Shown: positions 1 to 9,960 of the stretch, piece after piece
Position numbering within the stretch: position 1 is the first letter of the stretch
Layout of the letters: every line of letters starts with the position of its first letter
Assembly (NCBI GenBank): GCA_035610835.1
Contig: CM069459.1
Span: forward strand, 58,559,817-58,623,816
DNA from: Ophiura sarsii
Lineage: Eukaryota; Echinodermata; Ophiuroidea; Amphilepidida; Ophiuridae
Direction: 5' to 3'
DNA: 64,000 nt
The notes under the pieces: model-generated
Databases searched by the model: none
What the model was told of the DNA's origin: nothing
What the model saw: the letters and a program-made list of their open reading frames with translations, nothing else
Position numbers and translations under genes: made by a program

Positions 1-22
1 ATTTCAAACAAATCAAATCGTT

Positions 23-137
23 GCTCGTATCTGCGCATAGAGCAGCTAGCAAGATAGCATTACTCAGGAAAAGTCAAAAATCAACACAGATGTGTTTTTA
101 CATCACTTTCAAATTTTTTCAAAAAAATCCAATTGTT
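23..137 (+). repeat. Reference 115-bp monomer, T-type
   Basis: This unit shows the basic monomer, counted from GCTCGTAT to the next GCTCGTAT. T-type monomers carry CTGCGC after CTCGTAT and usually AAGATAGCAT in the core; their upstream linker ends in AATCAAATCG. The neighbouring G-type (from 138) carries GGGCGC with AAGGTAGCAT and a linker ending in AATCCAATTG. The two types alternate over much of the window, so a 230-bp dimer is the most common local pattern. CpG is confined mainly to the 20-bp stretch around CTCGTATCTGCGC. Confidence 0.93.
83..96. other. Dyad AACACA-GA-TGTGTT in each monomer (first example)
   Basis: A 14-bp interrupted inverted repeat, 6-bp arms and a 2-bp spacer, lies in the core and recurs in most monomers. 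It overlaps a second dyad, GATGT-GTTTTT-ACATC. L-type monomers carry CACGGATGTG, which breaks the first arm by one base. Such symmetry could bind a dimeric protein, but no known binding site is recognised. Confidence 0.6.
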
Positions 138-718
138 GCTCGTATGGGCGCATAGAGCAGCTAGCAAGGTAGCATTACTCAGGAAAAGTCAAAAATCAAC
201 ACAGATGTGTTTTTACATCACTTTTAAAAAATTTCAAACAAATCAAATCGTTGCTCGTATCTGCGCATAGAGCAGCTAGCAAGATAGCATTACTCAGGAA
301 AAGTCAAAAATCAACACAGATGTGTTTTTACATCACTTTTAAATTTTTTCAAAAAAATCAAATCGTTGCTCGTATCTGCGCATAGAGCAGCTAGCAAGAT
401 AGCATTACTCAGGAAAAGTCAAAAATCAACACAGATGTGTTTTTACATCACTTTTAAATTTTTTCAAAAAAATCAAATCGTTGCTCGTATCTGCGCATAG
501 AGCAGCTAGCAAGATAGCATTACTCAGGAAAAGTCAAAAATCAACACAGATGTGTTTTTACATCACTTTTAAATTTTTTCAAAAAAATCAAATCGTTGCT
601 CGTATCTGCGCATAGAGCAGCTAGCAAGATAGCATTACTCAGGAAAAGTCAAAAATCAACACAGATGTGTTTTTACATCACTTTCAAATTTTTTCAAAAA
701 AATCCAATTGTTGCTCGT

Positions 719-1637
719 ATGGGCGCATAGAGCAGCTAGCAAGGTAGCATTACTCAGGAAAAGTCAAAAATCAACACATATGTGTTTTTACATCACTTTT
801 AAAAAATTTCAAACAAATCAAATCGTTGCTCGTATCTGCGCATAGAGCAGCTAGCAAGGTAGCATTACTCAGGAAAAGTCAAAAATCAACACAGATGTGT
901 TTTTACATCACTTTTAAAAAATTTCAAACAAATCAAATCGTTGCTCGTATCTGCGCATAGAGCAGCTAGCAAGATAGCATTACTCAGGAAAAGTCAAAAA
1001 TCAACACAGATGTGTTTTTACATCACTTTCAAATTTTTTCAAAAAAATCCAATTGTTGCTCGTATGGGCGCATAGAGCAGCTAGCAAGGTAGCATTACTC
1101 AGGAAAAGTCAAAAATCAACACAGATATGTTTTTACATCACTTTCAAATTTTTTCAAAAAAATCCAATTGTTGCTCTTATCGGCGCATAGAGCAGCTAGC
1201 AAGGTAGCATTACTCAGGAAATGTCAAAAATCAACACAGATGTGTTTTTACATCACTTTTAAAAAATTTCAAACAAATCAAATCGTTGCTCGTATCTGCG
1301 CATAGAGCAGCTAGCAAGATAGCATTACTCAGGAAAAGTCAAAAATCAACACAGATGTGTTTTTACATCACTTTCAAATTTTTTCAAAAAAATCCAATTG
1401 TTGCTCGTATGGGCGCATAGAGCAGCTAGCAAGGTAGCATTACTCAGGAAAAGTCAAAAATCAACACAGATGTGTTTTTACATCACTTTCAAAAAAATTC
1501 AAAAAATCCAATTGTTGCTCGTATCGGCGCATAGAGCAGCTAGCAAGGTAGCATTACTCAGGAAAAGTCAAAAATCAACACAGATGTGTTTTTACATCAC
1601 TTTTGAATTTTTTCAAAAAAATCAAATCGTTGCTCGT
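719..1637 (+). repeat. 919-bp eight-monomer HOR, copy 1
   Basis: The HOR order is G with the palindromic ACATATGT core, T, T, G with AGATATG, a monomer reading CTCTTATCGGCGC, T, G, and a 114-bp C-type, then G again. Seven 115-bp units plus one 114-bp unit give 919 bp. This copy has the additional marker AGGAAATGTC in its fifth monomer near 1220, not seen in most other copies. Confidence 0.88.
773..786. other. Perfect 14-bp palindrome AACACATATGTGTT
   Basis: A G-to-T change converts the usual interrupted dyad into a perfect palindrome in the first monomer of the 919-bp HOR. It recurs at the same HOR position at 6256, 14790, 45716, 46635, 55665, 56583 and 57502, plus about five other places including one in the inverted block. 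It serves as a clean marker of HOR phase. Confidence 0.85.
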
Positions 1638-2974
1638 ATGGGCGCATAGAGCAGCTAGCAAGGTAGCATTACTCAGGAAAAGTCAAAAATCAACACAGAT
1701 GTGTTTTTACATCACTTTTAAAAAATTTCAAACAAATCAAATCGTTGCTCGTATCTGCGCATAGAGCTGCTAGCAAGATAGCATTACTCAGGAAAAGTCA
1801 AAAATCAACACAGATGTGTTTTTACATCACTTTCAAATTTTTTCAAAAAAATCCAATTGTTGCTCGTATGGGCGCATAGAGCAGCTAGCAAGGTAGCATT
1901 ACTCAGGAAAAGTCAAAAATCAACACAGATGTGTTTTTACATCACTTTTAAAAAATTTCAAACAAATCAAATCGTTGCTCGTATCTGCGCATAGAGCAGC
2001 TAGCAAGATAGCATTACTCAGGAAAAGTCAAAAATCAACACAGATGTGTTTTTACATCACTTTTAAATTTTTTCAAAAAAATCAAATCGTTGCTCGTATC
2101 TGCGCATAGAGCAGCTAGCAAGATAGCATTACTCAGGAAAAGTCAAAAATCAACACAGATGTGTTTTTACATCACTTTTAAATTTTTTCAAAAAAATCAA
2201 ATCGTTGCTCGTATCTGCGCATAGAGCAGCTAGCAAGATAGCATTACTCAGGAAAAGTCAAAAATCAACACAGATGTGTTTTTACATCACTTTTAAATTT
2301 TTTCAAAAAAATCCAATTGTTGCTCGTATCGGCGCATAGAGCAGCCAGCAAGGTAGCATTACTCAGGAAAAGTCAAAAATCAACACAGATGTGTTTTTAC
2401 ATCACTTTCAAATTTTTTCAAAAAAATCCAATTGTTGCTCGTATGGGCGCATAGAGCAGCTAGCAAGGTAGCATTACTCAGGAAAAGTCAAAAATCAACA
2501 CATATGTGTTTTTACATCACTTTTAAAAAATTTCAAACAAATCAAATCGTTGCTCGTATCTGCGCATAGAGCAGCTAGCAAGGTAGCATTACTCAGGAAA
2601 AGTCAAAAATCAACACAGATGTGTTTTTACATCACTTTTAAAAAATTTCAAACAAATCAAATCGTTGCTCGTATCTGCGCATAGAGCAGCTAGCAAGATA
2701 GCATTACTCAGGAAAAGTCAAAAATCAACACAGATGTGTTTTTACATCACTTTCAAATTTTTTCAAAAAAATCCAATTGTTGCTCGTATGGGCGCATAGA
2801 GCAGCTAGCAAGGTAGCATTACTCAGGAAAAGTCAAAAATCAACACAGATATGTTTTTACATCACTTTCAAATTTTTTCAAAAAAATCCAATTGTTGCTC
2901 TTATCGGCGCATAGAGCAGCTAGCAAGGTAGCATTACTCAGGAAATGTCAAAAATCAACACAGATGTGTTTTTA

Positions 2975-3000
2975 CATCACTTTTAAAAAATTCAAAAAAT
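2975..3000 (+). repeat. Hybrid linker, unequal-exchange junction
   Basis: The linker joins the start of the T-type pattern (CTTTTAAAAAATT) to the end of the C-type pattern (TTCAAAAAATCC). Compared with the copy 1724 bp upstream, about 228 bp (two monomers) are missing; downstream the match resumes at an offset of 1952 bp. This is the expected product of out-of-register recombination inside an A/T-rich linker. Confidence 0.7.
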
Positions 3001-5400
3001 CCAATTGTTGCTCGTATCGGCGCATAGAGCAGCTAGCAAGGTAGCATTACTCAGGAAAAGTCAAAAATCAACACAGATGTGTTTTTACATCACTTTTAAA
3101 TTTTTTCAAAAAAATCAAATCGTTGCTCGTATGGGCGCATAGAGCAGCTAGCAAGGTAGCATTACTCAGGAAAAGTCAAAAATCAACACAGATGTGTTTT
3201 TACATCACTTTTAAAAAATTTCAAACAAATCAAATCGTTGCTCGTATCTGCGCATAGAGCTGCTAGCAAGATAGCATTACTCAGGAAAAGTCAAAAATCA
3301 ACACAGATGTGTTTTTACATCACTTTCAAATTTTTTCAAAAAAATCCAATTGTTGCTCGTATGGGCGCATAGAGCAGCTAGCAAGGTAGCATTACTCAGG
3401 AAAAGTCAAAAATCAACACAGATGTGTTTTTACATCACTTTCAAAAAAATTCAAAAAATCCAATTGTTGCTCGTATCGGCGCATAGAGCAGCTAGCAAGG
3501 TAGCATTACTCAGGAAAAGTCAAAAATCAACACAGATGTGTTTTTACATCACTTTTAAAAAATTTCAAACAAATCAAATCGTTGCTCGTATCTGCGCATA
3601 GAGCAGCTAGCAAGATAGCATTACTCAGGAAAAGTCAAAAATCAACACAGATGTGTTTTTACATCACTTTCAAATTTTTTCAAAAAAATCCAATTGTTGC
3701 TCGTATGGGCGCATAGAGCAGCTAGCAAGGTAGCATTACTCAGGAAAAGTCAAAAATCAACACAGATGTGTTTTTACATCACTTTTAAATTTTTTCAAAA
3801 AAATCAAATCGTTGCTCGTATCTGCGCATAGAGCAGCTAGCAAGATAGCATTACTCAGGAAAAGTCAAAAATCAACACAGATGTGTTTTTACATCACTTT
3901 TAAATTTTTTCAAAAAAATCAAATCGTTGCTCGTATCTGCGCATAGAGCAGCTAGCAAGATAGCATTACTCAGGAAAAGTCAAAAATCAACACAGATGTG
4001 TTTTTACATCACTTTTAAATTTTTTCAAAAAAATCCAATTGTTGCTCGTATGGGCGCATAGAGCAGCTAGCAAGGTAGCATTACTCAGGAAAAGTCAAAA
4101 ATCAACACAGATGTGTTTTTACATCACTTTCAAAATTTTTATCGAAATCTAATTTTTGCTCGTATCGGGCGCATAGAGCAGCTAGCAAGGTAGCATTACT
4201 CAGGAAAAGTCGGAAATCAACACGGATGTGTTTTTACATCACTTTCAAATTTTTTCAAAAAAATCCAATTGTTGCTCGTATGGGCGCATAGAGCAGCTAG
4301 CAAGGTAGCATTACTCAGGAAAAGTCAAAAATCAACACAGATGTGTTTTTACATCACTTTCAAAAAAATTCAAAAAATCCAATTGTTGCTCGTATCGGCG
4401 CATAGAGCAGCTAGCAAGGTAGCATTACTCAGGAAAAGTCAAAAATCAACACAGATGTGTTTTTACATCACTTTTAAATTTTTTCAAAAAAATCAAATCG
4501 TTGCTCGTATCTGCGCATAGAGCAGCTAGCAAGATAGCATTACTCAGGAAAAGTCAAAAATCAACACAGATGTGTTTTTACATCACTTTTAAATTTTTTC
4601 AAAAAAATCAAATCGTTGCTCGTATCTGCGCATAGAGCAGCTAGCAAGATAGCATTACTCAGGAAAAGTCAAAAATCAACACAGATGTGTTTTTACATCA
4701 CTTTTAAATTTTTTCAAAAAAATCCAATTGTTGCTCGTATGGGCGCATAGAGCAGCTAGCAAGGTAGCATTACTCAGGAAAAGTCAAAAATCAACACAGA
4801 TGTGTTTTTACATCACTTTCAAATTTTTTATCGAAATCTAATTTTTGCTCGTATCGGGCGCATAGAGCAGCTAGCAAGGTAGCATTACTCAGGAAAAGTC
4901 AAAAATCAACACAGATGTGTTTTTACATCACTTTCAAAAAAATTCAAAAAATCCAATTGTTGCTCGTATCGGCGCATAGAGCAGCTAGCAAGGTAGCATT
5001 ACTCAGGAAAAGTCAAAAATCAACACAGATGTGTTTTTACATCACTTTTAAATTTTTTCAAAAAAATCAAATCGTTGCTCGTATCTGCGCATAGAGCAGC
5101 TAGCAAAATAGCATTACTCAGGAAAAGTCAAAAATCAACACAGATGTGTTTTTACATCACTTTTAAATTTTTTCAAAAAAATCAAATCGTTGCTCGTATC
5201 TGCGCATAGAGCAGCTAGCAAGATAGCATTACTCAGGAAAAGTCAAAAATCAACACAGATGTGTTTTTACATCACTTTTAAATTTTTTCAAAAAAATCCA
5301 ATTGTTGCTCGTATGGGCGCATAGAGCAGCTAGCAAGGTAGCATTACTCAGGAAAAGTCAAAAATCAACACAGATGTGTTTTTACATCACTTTCAAATTT

Positions 5401-5849
5401 TTTATCGAAATCTAATTTTTGCTCGTATCGGGCGCATAGAGCAGCTAGCAAGGTAGCATTACTCAGGAAAAGTCGGAAATCTACACGGATGTGTTTTTAC
5501 ATCACTTTGAAATTTTTCATCGAAATCTAATTTTTGCTCGTATCGGGCGCATAGAGCAGCTAGCAAGGTAGCATAACTCAGGAAAAGTCGGAAATCAACA
5601 CGGATGTGTTTTTACATCACTTTTAAATTTTTCATAAAAATCGAATTGTGTTTTTACATCACTTTGAAATTTTTCATCGAAATCTAATTTTTGCTCGTAT
5701 CGGGCGCATAGAGCAGCTAGCAAGGTAGCATTACTTAGGAAAAGTCGGAAATCAACACAGATGTGTTTTTACATCACTTTTAAATTTTTCATAAAAATCG
5801 AATTGTGCTTTTACATCACTTTGAAATTTTTCATAGAAATCCAATTTTT
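5401..5849 (+). repeat. L-type block with two 157-bp monomers
   Basis: L-type monomers carry CGGGCGC, AAAGTCGGAAATC and linkers with TTCATCGAAATC. Two of them, 5536-5692 and 5693-5849, are 157 bp because the segment beginning GTGTTTTTACATCAC and ending AAAAATCGAATT is present twice. The second ends in the TTTGATCGTATCGGG variant that marks the exit of nearly every L block. Confidence 0.88.
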
Positions 5850-8774
5850 GATCGTATCGGGCGCATAGAGCAGCTAGCAAGGTAGCATTACTCAGGAAAA
5901 GTCAAAAATCAACACAGATGTGTTTTTACATCACTTTCAAATTTTTTCAAAAAAATCAAATCGTTGCTCGTATCTGCGCATAGAGCAGCTAGCAAGATAG
6001 CATTATTCAGGAAAAGTCAAAAATCAACACAGATATGTTTTTACATCACTTTCAAATTTTTTCAAAAAAATCCAATTGTTGCTCGTATCGGCGCATAGAG
6101 CAGCCAGCAAGGTAGCATTACTCAGGAAAAGTCAAAAATCAACACAGATGTGTTTTTACATCACTTTCAAATTTTTTCAAAAAAATCCAATTGTTGCTCG
6201 TATGGGCGCATAGAGCAGCTAGCAAGGTAGCATTACTCAGGAAAAGTCAAAAATCAACACATATGTGTTTTTACATCACTTTTAAAAAATTTCAAACAAA
6301 TCAAATCGTTGCTCGTATCTGCGCATAGAGCAGCTAGCAAGGTAGCATTACTCAGGAAAAGTCAAAAATCAACACAGATGTGTTTTTACATCACTTTTAA
6401 AAAATTTCAAACAAATCAAATCGTTGCTCGTATCTGCGCATAGAGCAGCTAGCAAGATAGCATTACTCAGGAAAAGTCAAAAATCAACACAGATGTGTTT
6501 TTACATCACTTTCAAATTTTTTCAAAAAAATCCAATTGTTGCTCGTATGGGCGCATAGAGCAGCTAGCAAGGTAGCATTACTCAGGAAAAGTCAAAAATC
6601 AACACAGATATGTTTTTACATCACTTTCAAATTTTTTCAAAAAAATCCAATTGTTGCTCTTATCGGCGCATAGAGCAGCTAGCAAGGTAGCATTACTCAG
6701 GAAAAGTCAAAAATCAACACAGATGTGTTTTTACATCACTTTTAAAAAATTTCAAACAAATCAAATCGTTGCTCGTATCTGCGCATAGAGCAGCTAGCAA
6801 GATAGCATTACTCAGGAAAAGTCAAAAATCAACACAGATGTGTTTTTACATCACTTTCAAATTTTTTCAAAAAAATCCAATTGTTGCTCGTATGGGCGCA
6901 TAGAGCAGCTAGCAAGGTAGCATTACTCAGGAAAAGTCAAAAATCAACACAGATGTGTTTTTACATCACTTTCAAAAAAATTCAAAAAATCCAATTGTTG
7001 CTCGTATCGGCGCATAGAGCAGCTAGCAAGGTAGCATTACTCAGGAAAAGTCAAAAATCAACACAGATGTGTTTTTACATCACTTTTAAATTTTTTCAAA
7101 AAAATCAAATCGTTGCTCGTATGGGCGCATAGAGCAGCTAGCAAGGTAGCATTACTCAGGAAAAGTCAAAAATCAACACAGATGTGTTTTTACATCACTT
7201 TAAAAAAATTTCAAACAAATCAAATCGTTGCTCGTATCTGCGCATAGAGCAGCTAGCAAGATAGCATTACTCAGGAAAAGTCAAAAATCAACACAGATGT
7301 GTTTTTACATCACTTTCAAATTTTTTCAAAAAAATCCAATTGTTGCTCGTATGGGCGCATAGAGCAGCTAGCAAGGTAGCATTACTCAGGAAAAGTCAAA
7401 AATCAACACAGATGTGTTTTTACATCACTTTTAAAAAATTTCAAGCAAATCAAATCGTTGCTCGTATCTGCGCATAGAGCAGCTAGCAAGATAGCATTAC
7501 TCAGGAAAAGTCAAAAATCAACACAGATGTGTTTTTACATCACTTTCAAATTTTTTCAAAAAAATCCAATTGTTGCTCGTATGGGCGCATAGAGCAGCTA
7601 GCAAGGTAGCATTACTCATGAAAAGTCAAAAATCAACACAGATGTGTTTTTACATCACTTTCAAAAAAATTCAAAAAATCCAATTGTTGCTCGTATCGGC
7701 GCATAGAGCAGCTAGCAAGGTAGCATTACTCAGGAAAAGTCAAAAATCAACACAGATGTGTTTTTACATCACTTTTAAATTTTTTCAAAAAAATCAAATC
7801 GTTGCTCGTATCTGCGCATAGAGCAGCTAGCAAGATAGCATTACTCAGGAAAAGTCAAAAATCAACACAGATGTGTTTTTACATCACTTTTAAATTTTTT
7901 CAAAAAAATCAAATCGTTGCTCGTATCTGCGCATAGAGCAGCTAGCAAGATAGCATTACTCAGGAAAAGTCAAAAATCAACACAGATGTGTTTTTACATC
8001 ACTTTCAAATTTTTTCAAAAAAATCCAATTGTTGCTCGTATGGGCGCATAGAGCAGCTAGCAAGGTAGCATTACTCAGGAAAAGTCAAAAATCAACACAG
8101 ATATGTTTTTACATCACTTTCAAATTTTTTCAAAAAAATCCAATTGTTGCTCTTATCGGCGCATAGAGCAGCTAGCAAGGTAGCATTACTCAGGAAAAGT
8201 CAAAAATCAACACAGATGTGTTTTTACATCACTTTTAAAAAATTTCAAACAAATCAAATCGTTGCTCGTATCTGCGCATAGAGCAGCTAGCAAGATAGCA
8301 TTACTCAGGAAAAGTCAAAAATCAACACAGATGTGTTTTTACATCACTTTTAAATTTTTTCAAAAAAATCCAATTGTTGCTCGTATCGGCGCATAGAGCA
8401 GCCAGCAAGGTAGCATTACTCAGGAAAAGTCAAAAATCAACACAGATGTGTTTTTACATCACTTTTAAATTTTTTCAAAAAAATCAAATCGTTGCTCGTA
8501 TGGGCGCATAGAGCAGCTAGCAAGGTAGCATTACTCAGGAAAAGTCAAAAATCAACACAGATGTGTTTTTACATCACTTTTAAAAAATTTCAAACAAATC
8601 AAATCGTTGCTCGTATCTGCGCATAGAGCAGCTAGCAAGATAGCATTACTCAGGAAAAGTCAAAAATCAACACAGATGTGTTTTTACATCACTTTCAAAT
8701 TTTTTCAAAAAAATCCAATTGTTGCTCGTATGGGCGCATAGAGCAGCTAGCAAGGTAGCATTACTCAGGAAAAG
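5850..8774 (+). repeat. Short-monomer domain up to the inversion breakpoint
   Basis: G-, T- and C-type monomers in + orientation, including a full 919-bp HOR at 6202-7120 and a 689-bp six-monomer step from 6881 to 7570. The stretch from about 5761 to 7660 matches 14295-16194 at a constant offset of 8534 bp. The domain stops abruptly at AGGAAAAG (8774), in mid-monomer. No gene is present. Confidence 0.88.
6202..7120 (+). repeat. 919-bp HOR, copy 2
   Basis: This unit has the same eight-monomer order as 719-1637, with the palindrome at 6256 and the CTCTTATCGG monomer at about 6657. Its closest relative in the window is 14736-15654, 8534 bp away. Confidence 0.87.
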
Positions 8775-8846
8775 TTGATTTCCGACTTTTGCTGAGTAAT
8801 GCTACCTTGCTAGCTGCTCTATGCGCCCGATACGATCAAAAATTGG
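8715..8846. other. Long imperfect hairpin at left inversion breakpoint
   Basis: Arms at 8715-8774 and 8786-8846 are complementary over about 60 bases with only a few mismatches or bulges; the 11-base loop is 8775-8785. The hairpin arises because a + monomer meets a - monomer head-on at nearly the same phase. It could extrude as a cruciform or stall replication; that is inference. Confidence 0.88.
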
Positions 8847-9960
8847 ATTTCTATGAAAAATTTCAAAGTGATGTTAAAGCACAATTCGATTTTTATGAAA
8901 AATTTAAAAGTGATGTAAAAACACAATTCGATTTTTATGAAAAATTTAAAAGTGATGTAAAAACACATCCGTGTTGGTTTCCGACTTTTCCTGAGTAATG
9001 CTACCTTGCTAGCTGCTCTATGCGCCCGATACGAGCAAAAATTAGATTTCGATGAAAAATTTAAAAGTGATGTAAAAACACAATTCGATTTTTATGAAAA
9101 ATTTAAAAGTGATGTAAAAACACATCTGTGTTGATTTCCGACTTTTGCTGAGTAATGCTACCTTGCTAGCTGCTCTATGCGCCCGATACGATCAAAAATT
9201 GGATTTCTATGAAAAATTTCAAAGTGATGTAAAAGCACAATTCGATTTTTATGAAAAATTTAAAAGTGATGTAAAAACACATCCGTGTTGATTTCCGACT
9301 TTTCCTGAGTAATGCTACCTTGCTAGCTGCTCTATGCGCCCGATACGAGCAAAAATTAGATTTCGATGAAAAATTTAAAAGTGATGTAAAAACACATCCG
9401 TGTTGATTTCCGACTTTTCCTGAGTAATGCTACCTTGCTAGCTGCTCTATGCGCCCATACGAGCAACAATTGGATTTTTTTGAAAAAATTTGAAAGTGAT
9501 GTAAAAACACATCCGTGTTGATTTCCGACTTTTCCTGAGTAATGCTACCTTGCTAGCTGCTCTATGCGCCCGATACGAGCAAAAATTAGATTTCGATGAA
9601 AAATTTTAAAATGATGTAAAAACACAATTCGATTTTTATGAAAAATTTAAAAGTGATGTAAAAACACATCTGTGTTGATTTCCGACTTTTGCTGAGTAAT
9701 GCTACCTTGCTAGCTGCTCTATGCGCCCGATACGATCAAAAATTGGATTTCTATGAAAAATTTCAAAGTGATGTAAAAGCACAATTCGATTTTTTTGAAA
9801 AAATTTAAAAGTGATGTAAAAACACATCCGTGTTGATTTCCGACTTTTCCTGAGTAATGCTACCTTGCTAGCTGCTCTATGCGCCCGATACGAGCAAAAA
9901 TTAGATTTCGATGAAAAATTTAAAAGTGATGTAAAAACACATCCGTGTTGATTTTTGACT
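8775..9960 (-). repeat. Inverted L-type sub-block with 157- and 199-bp monomers
   Basis: On the - strand this sub-block contains one 199-bp monomer (8838-9036), 157-158-bp monomers at 9037-9193, 9194-9350, 9581-9737 and 9738-9895, and shorter units between. It carries the L markers TTTCCGAC and CCCGATACGA. An open frame on the + strand at 8789-8998 lies in the 199-bp unit and is not considered a gene. Confidence 0.85.
8838..9036 (-). repeat. 199-bp monomer with tripled 42-bp segment (inverted)
   Basis: The unit holds three successive copies of the 42-bp segment, seen on the + strand as GATTTTTATGAAAAATTTAA repeated with a diverged first copy. It matches the 198-bp monomers at 49073-49270 and 59940-60137, including the unusual base giving GATGTTAAAGC (GCTTTAACATC on the other strand). 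Confidence 0.87.

Larger units (their letters stand above)
1..5400 (+). repeat. Short-monomer domain, left flank
   Basis: This region consists of 114-115-bp G-, T- and C-type monomers in + orientation with no gene. It holds one full 919-bp HOR (719-1637) and a related, partly deleted copy from about 2443. Isolated linkers with ATCGAAATCTAA near 4140, 4830 and 5400 foreshadow the L-type block that follows. A shifted self-similarity of about 1724 bp links 640-1260 with 2364-2984. Confidence 0.9.

Noticed and set aside
83..96. Hairpin plus T-run as a bacterial-type terminator
   Set aside because: The stem is weak, present in most monomers, follows no gene, and the context is a eukaryotic-style satellite.
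8711..8720. Origin of replication or promoter in the A/T-rich linkers
   Set aside because: The A/T tracts are in every monomer and no initiator, TATA-plus-start or other recognisable element accompanies them.
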